Below, piece by piece: positions 1 to 6,888 of a stretch of 36,516 nt of DNA. Position 1 is the first letter of the stretch. Each line of letters starts with the position of its first letter. The notes under the pieces are model-generated. The model did no database searches and was not told where the DNA came from. It saw nothing but the letters and a program-made list of their open reading frames with translations. The stretch lies in the NCBI GenBank assembly GCA_002798175.1, contig NWQL01000005.1, positions 1-36,516 of the forward strand, in the 5' to 3' direction. The position numbers and the translations under genes are program-made. The stretch is from Lysobacteraceae bacterium NML91-0213. Lineage in GTDB: Bacteria > Pseudomonadota > Gammaproteobacteria > Xanthomonadales > Xanthomonadaceae.

Positions 1-22
1 GAAGCTGAAGCGCGAAAGCGAT

Positions 23-2455
23 TCAGCTGCTACACCACTCGCACTCGGCGATATCGATGTCGTTGGAACGCACGTAGTAGGTGGTCTTGATGCCGGACCG
101 CCATGCGCTCATGTGCAGCTCGAGCAGGGTGCTGGCGCGGATGGTGCTGGGCACGTAGAGGTTGAAGCTGATGGACTGGTCGACATGCCGCTGGCGGCGC
201 GCGTTCTGGCGCACCGAGGCGAACTGGTCGACCTTCCACGCACCCTTCTCGTAGTAGGGCCAGGTCTCGAGCGACAGGCCCGGGGCGGCCACCGGGCGGC
301 GGTAGTCCTTCTTCTCCTCGTAGTAGAACGCGGAGTAGATGGGATCGATCGATGCGGTGGAGCCGGCAATCTGCGCGGTCGACATGTTCGGGGCGACGGC
401 CATCAGCCACCCGTTGCGCATGCCGTTGACGCCGACCTGCGCGGCCAGGTCCAGCCACTGCGGGCTGTTGTAATCGCGGTCGCGGAAGTAGGCCCCGGTG
501 TGCCAGTCACTGCCGGCAAACACCGGGTAGGCGCCCTTTTCCTTCGCCAGTTCCATGCTGGCCTGCACGGCGAGGAAGTTGATGCGCTCGTAGAGCGAAT
601 CGCTGAAGTCCGCGGCGGCCTGCTCGTTCCAGTGGATGCCCTTCTGCGCCAGCAGGTGGTGCCAGCCGAACGTGCCCAGGCCGATCGCGCGGTACTTGCG
701 GTTGGTGATCGTGGCCTGCGGCACCGGCAGTTCGTTGAGGTCGATCACGTTGTCGAGCATGCGCACCTGGATCGGGATCAGGCGCTCCAGCACGTCGTTG
801 ATCAGATCGCCGTCCTGCTGCGGCAGCACCGCGCGGCCGAGGTTGATCGAGGACAGGTTGCAGACCACGAAGTCGCCCGCCTGCTTCGTGGTGACGATCT
901 GGTTGCCGGAGATGATCTCCTGCATCAGCTTCGTCGGGCTCATGTTCTGCAGGATCTCGGTGCAGAGGTTCGACGAATAGACCATCCCCGCATGCTTGTT
1001 CGGGTTCTTCCGGTTGACCTCGTCGCGGTAGAACATGAAGGGATTGCCGGTCTCCAGCTGCGAGACCATGATCCGCTTGAAGATGTCGATCGCCTTGACG
1101 GTCCTGCGGCTGATGCGCTCGTCGGCGACGACGTCCTCGTACTTCTTCCGGAACGAACCCTCGCCCTTCTTCTCGTCGAAGAAATCCTGCAGGTAGAAGC
1201 CCTTCACGCGATGGACCTCGTGCGGGTCGAACAGGTACCAGTCGCCGCGGCGCTCGACCGCCTCCATGAAGATGTCCGGGATGCACACCGAGGTGAACAC
1301 GTCGTGCGCGCGCAGGCGCTGGTCGCCGTTGTTGAGCCGCAGGTCGAGGAAGGCCTCGATGTCGCGGTGCCAGACATCGAGATACACCGCCACCGCGCCC
1401 TTGCGCTGGCCCAGCTGGTCCACCGACACCGCGGTGTTGTTGAGCTGCTTGATCCACGGCACCACGCCGCCGGACGAGTTCGGCACGCCGCGGATCGCCG
1501 AGCCCGAGGCGCGCACGTAGCCCATGTAGGCGCCCACGCCGCCGCCACCCTTGGAGACGCGGGCGATGTCGGTGTTGGAGTCGTAGATGCCCTGCAGCGA
1601 ATCGTCGACGGTGTCGATGAAGCACGACGACAGCTGGCCGCCGACCTTGCCGGCGTTCTGCAGCGTCGGCGTGGCGACCGTCATGTACAGGTTCGACAGC
1701 GCCCAGTAGGCCTCGCCGACGAGCTGCATGCGGCGCTCGCGGCCGCCGCCGGTCTCGCCCTGCATCAGGTACAGGGCGATGGTCAGCCAGCGCTCCTGCG
1801 GCAGTTCGAACACGGCGCGCGAGGTGTCGGTGGCCAGATACCGCGTGGCCAGCAGGTACAGGCCGTTGTAGGCGAACAGCTTGTCGCGCCCGGCGTCGAT
1901 CATGCGGCCGGCTTCCTGCAGCTCTTCCTTGGAATAGGCGCGCAGGATGTCGTTGGAATAGATGTTGCGGTCGGCCAGCGATTCCTGCAGGCCGACGTAG
2001 GAGCCGTACTTCTGCTCGGCGTCGTAGAAGCGGTTGCGGCTGGCGCGCTTGTACAGCCGGTGCAGGTACAGGCGGGCGGCGAAGAACTCCCACTCCGGCG
2101 CGGTGACATCGACGCGGGCCTCGGCCTCGCGGATCAGGTGGTCGGTGAGGTCGTCGGCGTTGACGGCCTCCTTGCGCTCGACGAAGCCGAACACGCTGCG
2201 CTTGTAGTCGGCGATGTCGAGCTGCGGGAATTCGGCGTGGGTGCGATCGATGCTGCGCTCCAGGCGCGCACGGTCGAACGCGATGCGGCGGTTGCCGGCG
2301 TCCTTGGTGATCCAGGTGGTGACCCCGGGCATCGGTGCGTGCAGCGCCGCCAATGCGGCCGCAGGCAACGGCGCGCCGTCATCGGGGTGCGCCGCGGATT
2401 GCGCGCAGGTGGCGGCGGCGGTGGGTCCGGCCAGGCCGGGTTGGTCGTGGTGCAT
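23..2455 (-). CDS. nrdA: Ribonucleoside-diphosphate reductase large (alpha) subunit, class Ia
   Basis: This 810-residue protein reduces ribonucleoside diphosphates to deoxyribonucleotides together with a radical-bearing beta subunit (NrdB), which is not in the window but could lie just past its left edge. An ATP-cone-like segment occupies roughly residues 45-140. The substrate-site cysteines are visible at C278 (LSSCFID) and C532 (VVCNLSS). C498 with its flanking N496 and E500 (SNLCTEI) fits the thiyl-radical Asn-Cys-Glu triad. The radical-transfer tyrosine pair is Y793-Y794, and the C-terminal CEWC pair fits the redox relay to thioredoxin or glutaredoxin. The ATG at 2455 has GGAGGA just upstream. 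A promoter, tandem NrdR-like boxes and a cobalamin riboswitch precede the gene, so expression should fall when dNTPs or B12 are plentiful. The residue assignments rest on the family pattern. Confidence 0.96.
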   Translation of the reverse strand: MHHDQPGLAGPTAAATCAQSAAHPDDGAPLPAAALAALHAPMPGVTTWITKDAGNRRIAFDRARLERSIDRTHAEFPQLDIADYKRSVFGFVERKEAVNADDLTDHLIREAEARVDVTAPEWEFFAARLYLHRLYKRASRNRFYDAEQKYGSYVGLQESLADRNIYSNDILRAYSKEELQEAGRMIDAGRDKLFAYNGLYLLATRYLATDTSRAVFELPQERWLTIALYLMQGETGGGRERRMQLVGEAYWALSNLYMTVATPTLQNAGKVGGQLSSCFIDTVDDSLQGIYDSNTDIARVSKGGGGVGAYMGYVRASGSAIRGVPNSSGGVVPWIKQLNNTAVSVDQLGQRKGAVAVYLDVWHRDIEAFLDLRLNNGDQRLRAHDVFTSVCIPDIFMEAVERRGDWYLFDPHEVHRVKGFYLQDFFDEKKGEGSFRKKYEDVVADERISRRTVKAIDIFKRIMVSQLETGNPFMFYRDEVNRKNPNKHAGMVYSSNLCTEILQNMSPTKLMQEIISGNQIVTTKQAGDFVVCNLSSINLGRAVLPQQDGDLINDVLERLIPIQVRMLDNVIDLNELPVPQATITNRKYRAIGLGTFGWHHLLAQKGIHWNEQAAADFSDSLYERINFLAVQASMELAKEKGAYPVFAGSDWHTGAYFRDRDYNSPQWLDLAAQVGVNGMRNGWLMAVAPNMSTAQIAGSTASIDPIYSAFYYEEKKDYRRPVAAPGLSLETWPYYEKGAWKVDQFASVRQNARRQRHVDQSISFNLYVPSTIRASTLLELHMSAWRSGIKTTYYVRSNDIDIAECEWCSS

Positions 2456-2639
2456 GCGTCCTCCAGGGGTGGCGCACGGCCGACCTGTCCCTCGCAGGTG
2501 GGCGTGGCGTTGGAGGCGCAGGGTGGACGAGCGGCGTCGCAGGAATGCGGACGCACGACGGCGCCCGGTGGCCCTGCTTCACCAGCCATCTCCCCCCGGA
2601 GATTCCGCGGCCGGCACCGCGCGGCGTGCAGGCGCGCGG

Positions 2640-2833
2640 CTGTCGGCAGGTCTTCGGACTCACGGGTCCGGACGCCAGTGGCGCCCACCTCCCCCGCCGC
2701 TTCCCGGAGCGTGGCTCCAGTGCTGGTGGCGGGTTCGTTCCCGATTACCGCTGCGGGGCAGTGCCGGAGTGGCCGTAAGGCGTCACCGGGCTTCCCTTTT
2801 CATCCGCGACGCCAGGGCGCGTGGAACCGACGG
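2640..2833 (-). promoter_or_regulatory. Cobalamin (B12) riboswitch in the nrdA leader
   Basis: Read on the minus strand, the segment has the cobalamin aptamer landmarks in order: AAAAGGGAAGCCCGGTGA near 2802-2785, the B12-box-like ACTGCCCCGCAGCGGTAA near 2764-2747, and GAGTCCGAAGACCTGCC near 2661-2645. The ends GTCGG (2832-2828) and CCGAC (2646-2642) can close stem P1. The aptamer starts at the predicted transcription start and is followed by about 185 nt of GC-rich leader before the nrdA ATG. That leader (2456-2639) holds no gene I can support and probably forms the expression platform. There is no T-run terminator there, so control of translation initiation is more likely. Known riboswitches of this class turn genes off when adenosylcobalamin binds. 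Confidence 0.93.
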
Positions 2834-2834
2834 G

Positions 2835-2882
2835 GCACAAGATATGGGGGCAATCCCGTTCGGTCAATACAATATCTACGCT
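2835..2882 (-). promoter_or_regulatory. Candidate tandem NrdR boxes
   Basis: Two 16-bp sites resemble the NrdR consensus ACACAATATATTGTGT: 2835-2850 (core ACAAGATATG) and 2867-2882 (core ACAATATCTA). By eye they match at about 11 and 10 of 16 positions. Their equivalent bases are 32 bp apart, about three helical turns, which is the spacing typical of functional NrdR box pairs. One box covers the -10 element and the other abuts the -35 element, as expected for repression. The right-hand halves are weak, so this is a candidate only. Confidence 0.5.
2839..2867 (-). promoter_or_regulatory. Sigma-70-like promoter for nrdA
   Basis: On the minus strand TTGACC (2867-2862) and TATCTT (2844-2839) are separated by exactly 17 bp. 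The expected start point near 2832 coincides with the 5' strand of riboswitch stem P1, which supports both calls. Confidence 0.7.
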
Positions 2883-2960
2883 CCGGCGGCGCCTGGACGA
2901 ACCGCGCGAGGCCGTGTACCGGCACTGGCGGCACCACGATCCCGCCAAGCCCGGTCGGCC

Positions 2961-4475
2961 TCAGCCGCGCATGCTGCCGGTGTCGAGATAGCGCTGGTGC
3001 CAGGACAGCGCCTCGCCGAGCAGGTGCGGTGTATGGCGACCGCTGCTGCCGGCCAGCGCGCGGTCGAAGTAGTCCTGTAGCTGGTCGCGGTAGTCCGGGT
3101 GCGCGCAGTTGGCGATCACCGACCGCGCGCGCTGCTTGGGCGACAGCCCGCGCAGGTCGGCCAGGCCCTGCTCGGTCACGATGACGTCGACATCGTGCTC
3201 GTTGTGGTCGACGTGGCTCACCATCGGGACGATCGCCGAGATCGCGCCGCCCCTGGCGGTGCTGGGAGTGACGAAGCAGGACAGGAAGCCGTTGCGGGCG
3301 AAGTCGCCGGAACCGCCGATGCCGTTGATGATCGTCGAACCGGCGACATGGGTGGAATTGACGTTGCCGTAGATGTCGGCCTCGACCATGCCGTTCATCG
3401 CGATGCAGCCCAGCCGGCGCACCAGCTCGGCGTGGTTGGACATCTCCTGCGGGCGCAGCACGATGCGCTCGCGGAACAGGTCGATGTTGCCCACGAACCG
3501 TTCCACCGCCTCCGGGCTCAACGACAGCGCGGTGGCCGACGCCATCGTGATCACCCCGGCCTCGATGAGGTCGAGCATGCCGTCCTGGATCACCTCGGTG
3601 AAGGCGGTGAGGTCGCGGAAGCCGCCTTCCTGCAGCCCGGCGAGCACCGCGTTGGCGATGTTGCCGACGCCCGATTGCAGCGGCAGCAGCCGCTCCGACA
3701 GCCGCCCCGCGCGGATCTCGTGGCGGAAGAACTCCACCAGGTGGGCGGCGATGGCCCTGGAGGTCCCGTCGGGCGGGGCGAAGCTGCCGAGACGGTCGGG
3801 TGCATCGGTTTCCACCACCGCGATGATCCTGTCCGGATCCACGCGCAGGTAGGGCTCGCCGATGCGGTCGCCCGGCTGCAGCAGCGGGATCGGCCTGCGC
3901 TCCGGCGGCAGCGCGGTGCCGTAGTAGATGTCGTGCATGCCGTCGAGGCCGAGCGGCTGGCGGTGGTTGACCTCGACGATCACCTTCTCGGCCAGGTCCA
4001 GCCAGGTCTTGTTGTTGCCGACCGAGGTCGACGGGATCAGCCGGCCGTCGGGCAGGATGCCGGCGACCTCGACCACCGCCACGTCGATCCTGCCCAGGAA
4101 CCCGAACCACGCGTACTGGGCGACATGGCCGAGGTGGATGTCCATGTACTCGATCTCGCCGCGGTTGATCCGCGCGCGCAGCTCCGGATCGGACTGGTAG
4201 GGCAGGCGGAAGTCGATGCCGCCGGCGCGGGCCAGTGCGCCGTCGAGCTCGGGCGCGGTGGACGCGCCGGTGAGCACGCGCAGCGCGAACGGCTCACCGC
4301 GTTCGCGCGCGGCTTCCATCCGCGCGGCCAGTGCCTGCGGCACCGCCTTCGGGTAACCGGCGCCGGTGAAACCGCTCATCCCCACTGCCATGCCCGGCTG
4401 GATGAATTCCGCGGCCTGCGCGGCATCCATCCGCCGCGCGGCGAGTCCGGAATGGGCGATGCGGGGGCTGGTCAT
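2961..4475 (-). CDS. Acetyl-CoA hydrolase / succinyl-CoA:acetate CoA-transferase family protein
   Basis: This 504-residue protein belongs to the family of AarC, Cat1, ScpC/YgfH and yeast Ach1, which move CoA between acetate, succinate or propionate through a glutamyl-CoA intermediate. The sequence shows the N-terminal GMSGFTGAGYPKAVP loop and the TEVIQDGMLDL segment, whose Glu is the likely catalytic residue. It also has the C-terminal GIGGSGDFARNG and EQGLADLRGL motifs, and full family length. The ATG at 4475 (MTSPRIAHSG) has AAGGA five bases upstream and is preferred to a start ten codons earlier. The donor and acceptor cannot be decided from sequence; the SNHAELVRRLG segment is family-typical. 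It stands alone, between nrdA and the zapE pair. Confidence 0.9.
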   Translation of the reverse strand: MTSPRIAHSGLAARRMDAAQAAEFIQPGMAVGMSGFTGAGYPKAVPQALAARMEAARERGEPFALRVLTGASTAPELDGALARAGGIDFRLPYQSDPELRARINRGEIEYMDIHLGHVAQYAWFGFLGRIDVAVVEVAGILPDGRLIPSTSVGNNKTWLDLAEKVIVEVNHRQPLGLDGMHDIYYGTALPPERRPIPLLQPGDRIGEPYLRVDPDRIIAVVETDAPDRLGSFAPPDGTSRAIAAHLVEFFRHEIRAGRLSERLLPLQSGVGNIANAVLAGLQEGGFRDLTAFTEVIQDGMLDLIEAGVITMASATALSLSPEAVERFVGNIDLFRERIVLRPQEMSNHAELVRRLGCIAMNGMVEADIYGNVNSTHVAGSTIINGIGGSGDFARNGFLSCFVTPSTARGGAISAIVPMVSHVDHNEHDVDVIVTEQGLADLRGLSPKQRARSVIANCAHPDYRDQLQDYFDRALAGSSGRHTPHLLGEALSWHQRYLDTGSMRG

Positions 4476-4540
4476 GGCGGTCCTTGGCTGTGGATAACCC
4501 CGCAATGTTAGCCCCCGTACGGGGCGCCGGCTTTGCCGGG

Positions 4541-4822
4541 TCAGGCGTCACCGCGCCCGGGCCGGCCGCCGGAGAACAGCAGCACGAGCACGCCGGCCAC
4601 CGCCGCCAGCTGCATCACCACCGCCGAGCCCGCCATCAGCAGCACCCCGCACAGCAGCACCGCCACCGACAGCCGCGTGCGGTCGCCGACGCTGCGCCAG
4701 GCCGGATGGCGCGGACGCAGCCACGCGGGCACCGACGTCGCCGGACGTGCGCGGGTGAGGAATGCCGCCAGCCCCCAGGCGAACACGGCCAGCCCCAACA
4801 GCGTGGACAGGGCGTCGATCAT
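4541..4822 (-). CDS. Small two-helix membrane protein downstream of zapE
   Basis: A 93-residue protein (MIDALSTLLG...) starts 5 bp beyond the zapE stop codon and is probably co-transcribed with it. Two hydrophobic stretches at about residues 5-22 and 52-85, separated by a basic, proline-containing linker, suggest an inner-membrane protein with two or three helices. I recognise no family. The longer open frame running back into zapE is out of frame with it and is discounted. Confidence 0.6.
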   Translation of the reverse strand: MIDALSTLLGLAVFAWGLAAFLTRARPATSVPAWLRPRHPAWRSVGDRTRLSVAVLLCGVLLMAGSAVVMQLAAVAGVLVLLFSGGRPGRGDA

Positions 4823-4827
4823 CGTGC

Positions 4828-6015
4828 TCAGGGCCGGTGCTCGCGGGCGAGGTATTCGGCGCTGCGCATCTCGATCAGCCGCGAGGCGGTGCGTTCGAAG
4901 GTCATGGCCAGGCGCTCGCCGGCGTAGAGCAGCGGCGGCTCGGCGGCTGCGGTGCAGACGAGGTTGACGTTGCGGTCGTAGAGCTCGTCGACCAGGGTCA
5001 CGAAGCGGCGCGTGGCGTCGTCGCGGCTGCCCTCGAGCACCGGCACCCCGCCGACCAGCACGGTGTGGAACTCGCGCGCGATCTCGATGTAGTCGCTGGC
5101 ACCGCGCGGGCCTTCGCAGATGGCATCGAAGTCGAACCATGCCATCCCCGGGTCGCGCCCGCGCACGGCGATGCGCCGGCCGTCGATGACGATACCGCCG
5201 TCGCGATGGCGGTCGCTGCCCCCCAGTGCATGCCAGCGCGCGGCGAGCCACGCGTCCGCCTCGCCGTCCAGCGGCGTGCGATACACCGGCGATCGGGTCA
5301 GCGCGCGCAGCCGGTAGTCGGTGTCGCTGACCATCTCGCGCACATGGCAGTGCTGCTCGAGCAGCGCGATCGCGGGAAGGAAGCGCGCGCGCTGCAGGCC
5401 GTCGCGATAGAGGCCGGCGGGCTCGATGTTGGAGGTGGTCACCAGCACGATGCCCTCGGCGAACATGCGGTCCAGCAGCCGCGCCAGCAGCATCGCATCG
5501 CCGATATCGGTGACGAAGAACTCGTCGAGCACCAGCACGCGCAACCCGCGCGCGCGCCAGCCCCGCACGATGGCCGCCAGCGGATCGCGCTCGCCTTCCT
5601 GTTCGCGCAGCGCCTCGTGCACGCCGCGCATGAAGCGGTGGAAGTGGGTGCGCCGCTTGCGGCCAAGCCGCGGGTCGGGGGTTGCCGCTTCTGTCCCTTC
5701 TCCCGCGTACGGCAGAGGGACACCGGTCGCACCTTCCGTGCGTAGATTCTCCAGGGGCAGGCCGTCGGCGAACAGGTCGATCAGGAACGTCTTGCCGCGA
5801 CCGACGCCGCCCCACAGGTACAGCCCCGGCACCGCGGCCGCATCGCTGCCGCCGCCGAGCAACCGGCGCAACATCCCGGTTCGCGGCAGCGGCTGCGACA
5901 GCGCCGCGTGCAGCCGGTCGAGTTCGGGCAGCACCGCGCGCTGCGCGGGATCGTCCTGCCAGTCGCCACGGGCGATCCCGTCGGCATAGCGCTGCGAGGG
6001 CGTTGGTGCGCTCAT
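4828..6015 (-). CDS. zapE: Cell division protein ZapE (AFG1-like ATPase)
   Basis: A 395-residue P-loop ATPase. In E. coli ZapE associates with the Z-ring and helps constriction, particularly under stress. Walker A is GGVGRGKT at residues 69-76 and Walker B is VLVLDEFF at about 160-167. The family signatures THFHRFM, TSNIEPAGLYRDGLQRARFL and SRLIEMRSAEYL are all present. Between the end of the Walker A helix (LFADGLP) and RKRRTHFHRFM there are about 30 extra residues that E. coli ZapE lacks. They are encoded by a palindromic insert that keeps the frame (separate entry). The ATG at 6015 is the natural N-terminus (MSAPTPSQRYADGI). Confidence 0.93.
   Translation of the reverse strand: MSAPTPSQRYADGIARGDWQDDPAQRAVLPELDRLHAALSQPLPRTGMLRRLLGGGSDAAAVPGLYLWGGVGRGKTFLIDLFADGLPLENLRTEGATGVPLPYAGEGTEAATPDPRLGRKRRTHFHRFMRGVHEALREQEGERDPLAAIVRGWRARGLRVLVLDEFFVTDIGDAMLLARLLDRMFAEGIVLVTTSNIEPAGLYRDGLQRARFLPAIALLEQHCHVREMVSDTDYRLRALTRSPVYRTPLDGEADAWLAARWHALGGSDRHRDGGIVIDGRRIAVRGRDPGMAWFDFDAICEGPRGASDYIEIAREFHTVLVGGVPVLEGSRDDATRRFVTLVDELYDRNVNLVCTAAAEPPLLYAGERLAMTFERTASRLIEMRSAEYLAREHRP
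5659..5751. repeat. In-frame palindromic insert within zapE
   Basis: This stretch of about 93 bp encodes roughly residues 89-119 of ZapE (LRTEGATGVPLPYAGEGTEA and neighbours), between segments that are contiguous in E. coli ZapE. It contains an imperfect 29-nt palindrome at 5693-5721 (arms GTCCC/GGGAC, TCT/AGA and CCG/CGG around a short loop). Its TCTCCCGCGTACGG-like core resembles short dispersed palindromes common in xanthomonad genomes; that likeness is from memory. The insert boundaries are approximate. Confidence 0.5.
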
Positions 6016-6082
6016 CGCGGCCCGTCCACCCAGCGCGCCGCGTGGCCGGGCCTGTGCGGCACCGGCCGGAAGGTCCTCGACC

Positions 6083-6766
6083 TCATGCGCCGGCGACCGG
6101 ATCGGACAGGTGCGCGCGCACCCCGTGCTTGATCGCGCCGCGCAGGTCCATCAGCTTGCGGTGGAAGAAGTGGCTGGTGTCGGGCATGCGCACCAGCTCG
6201 GCTTCGGCGCCGGATGCCTCCAGCCAGTCGTAGACCGCTTGCGGGTCGACGATCTCGTCGGCCTCGCCCTGCACCACCAGCCACGGGCAGGTGGGCAGTT
6301 CGATCGCGTCGAAATCCCAGCGCCCGGCCGGCGGTGCGATCGAGACCAGCATGCCGGGCTGCAGTTCCGCCGCCATCGCCAGGCTGACATAGGCCCCGAA
6401 ACTGAAGCCGGCCAGCCACAGCACGGCATCCGGGCGTTGCGCGCGCACCCAGGCCACCACCGCGCGCAGGTCGTCCTGCTCGCCGTGGCCATGGTCGAAC
6501 GCGCCCTCGGACTCGCCGGTGCCGCGGAAATTGAAGCGCACCGTGGTCGCGCCCAGCTCGCGCAGCGCGCGCGCAGTGATCGTGACCACCTTGTTGTGCA
6601 TGGTGCCGCCCTCGGTGGGCAGCGGATGGCACACCACCGCGACCAGCGGGCGGGCGGGCACGTCGGCGTCCGGCGGGTCGACCGCCACTTCCAGGGCGCC
6701 GGCGGGGCCGGGCAGGGTCAGGGTGGCGGACTCAGGGGGAAAATCGGGCATCTGCATGCCGCGCAT
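6083..6766 (-). CDS. Alpha/beta hydrolase of the serine-hydrolase fold
   Basis: A 227-residue cytoplasmic protein with the nucleophile elbow GFSFG (in WLAGFSFGAYVSLAMA), a probable catalytic Asp in GEADEIVDPQ and a catalytic His in DTSHFFHRK. The oxyanion-side motif CHPLPTEGGTMHNKVV is typical of the small dienelactone-hydrolase-like proteins found across proteobacteria. The substrate is unknown. Three in-frame ATGs occur within six codons (6766, 6757, 6751) and none has a strong ribosome site, so the exact start is uncertain. It is 67 bp upstream of zapE on the same strand and may share its transcript. Confidence 0.85.
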   Translation of the reverse strand: MRGMQMPDFPPESATLTLPGPAGALEVAVDPPDADVPARPLVAVVCHPLPTEGGTMHNKVVTITARALRELGATTVRFNFRGTGESEGAFDHGHGEQDDLRAVVAWVRAQRPDAVLWLAGFSFGAYVSLAMAAELQPGMLVSIAPPAGRWDFDAIELPTCPWLVVQGEADEIVDPQAVYDWLEASGAEAELVRMPDTSHFFHRKLMDLRGAIKHGVRAHLSDPVAGA

Positions 6767-6836
6767 CTTACCGGCGTCGCCGTTGCCGTCCCGTGGCCGG
6801 TGGAGCCACCGGGCCGCGCGCCCGCACTCCCCTCTC

Positions 6837-6861
6837 GTGGGAGCGGCCTCGGCCGCGATCC
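6837..6861. repeat. Solitary REP-type palindrome
   Basis: One copy of GTGGGAGCGG-CCTC-GGCCGCGAT lies in the gap between the alpha/beta hydrolase and the nuclease gene. It is the same 23-bp element that builds the arrays at 11597-12118 and 17648-17925. Confidence 0.8.
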
Positions 6862-6888
6862 CTGCGCCCGGTCCCGGTCAGCCCGACC

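Noticed and set aside
2456..2600. Possible leader peptide ORF (MAGEAGPPGAVV...) in the nrdA leader
   Set aside because: The G-rich stretch directly touches the ATG with no proper spacing, and the frame simply continues out of frame through nrdA.
113..3184. Open frame of 1023 codons on the plus strand opposite nrdA
   Set aside because: It is antisense to a strongly supported nrdA, has a Val/Arg/His/Asp-rich composition typical of reverse-frame GC-rich DNA, and shows no recognisable domain.
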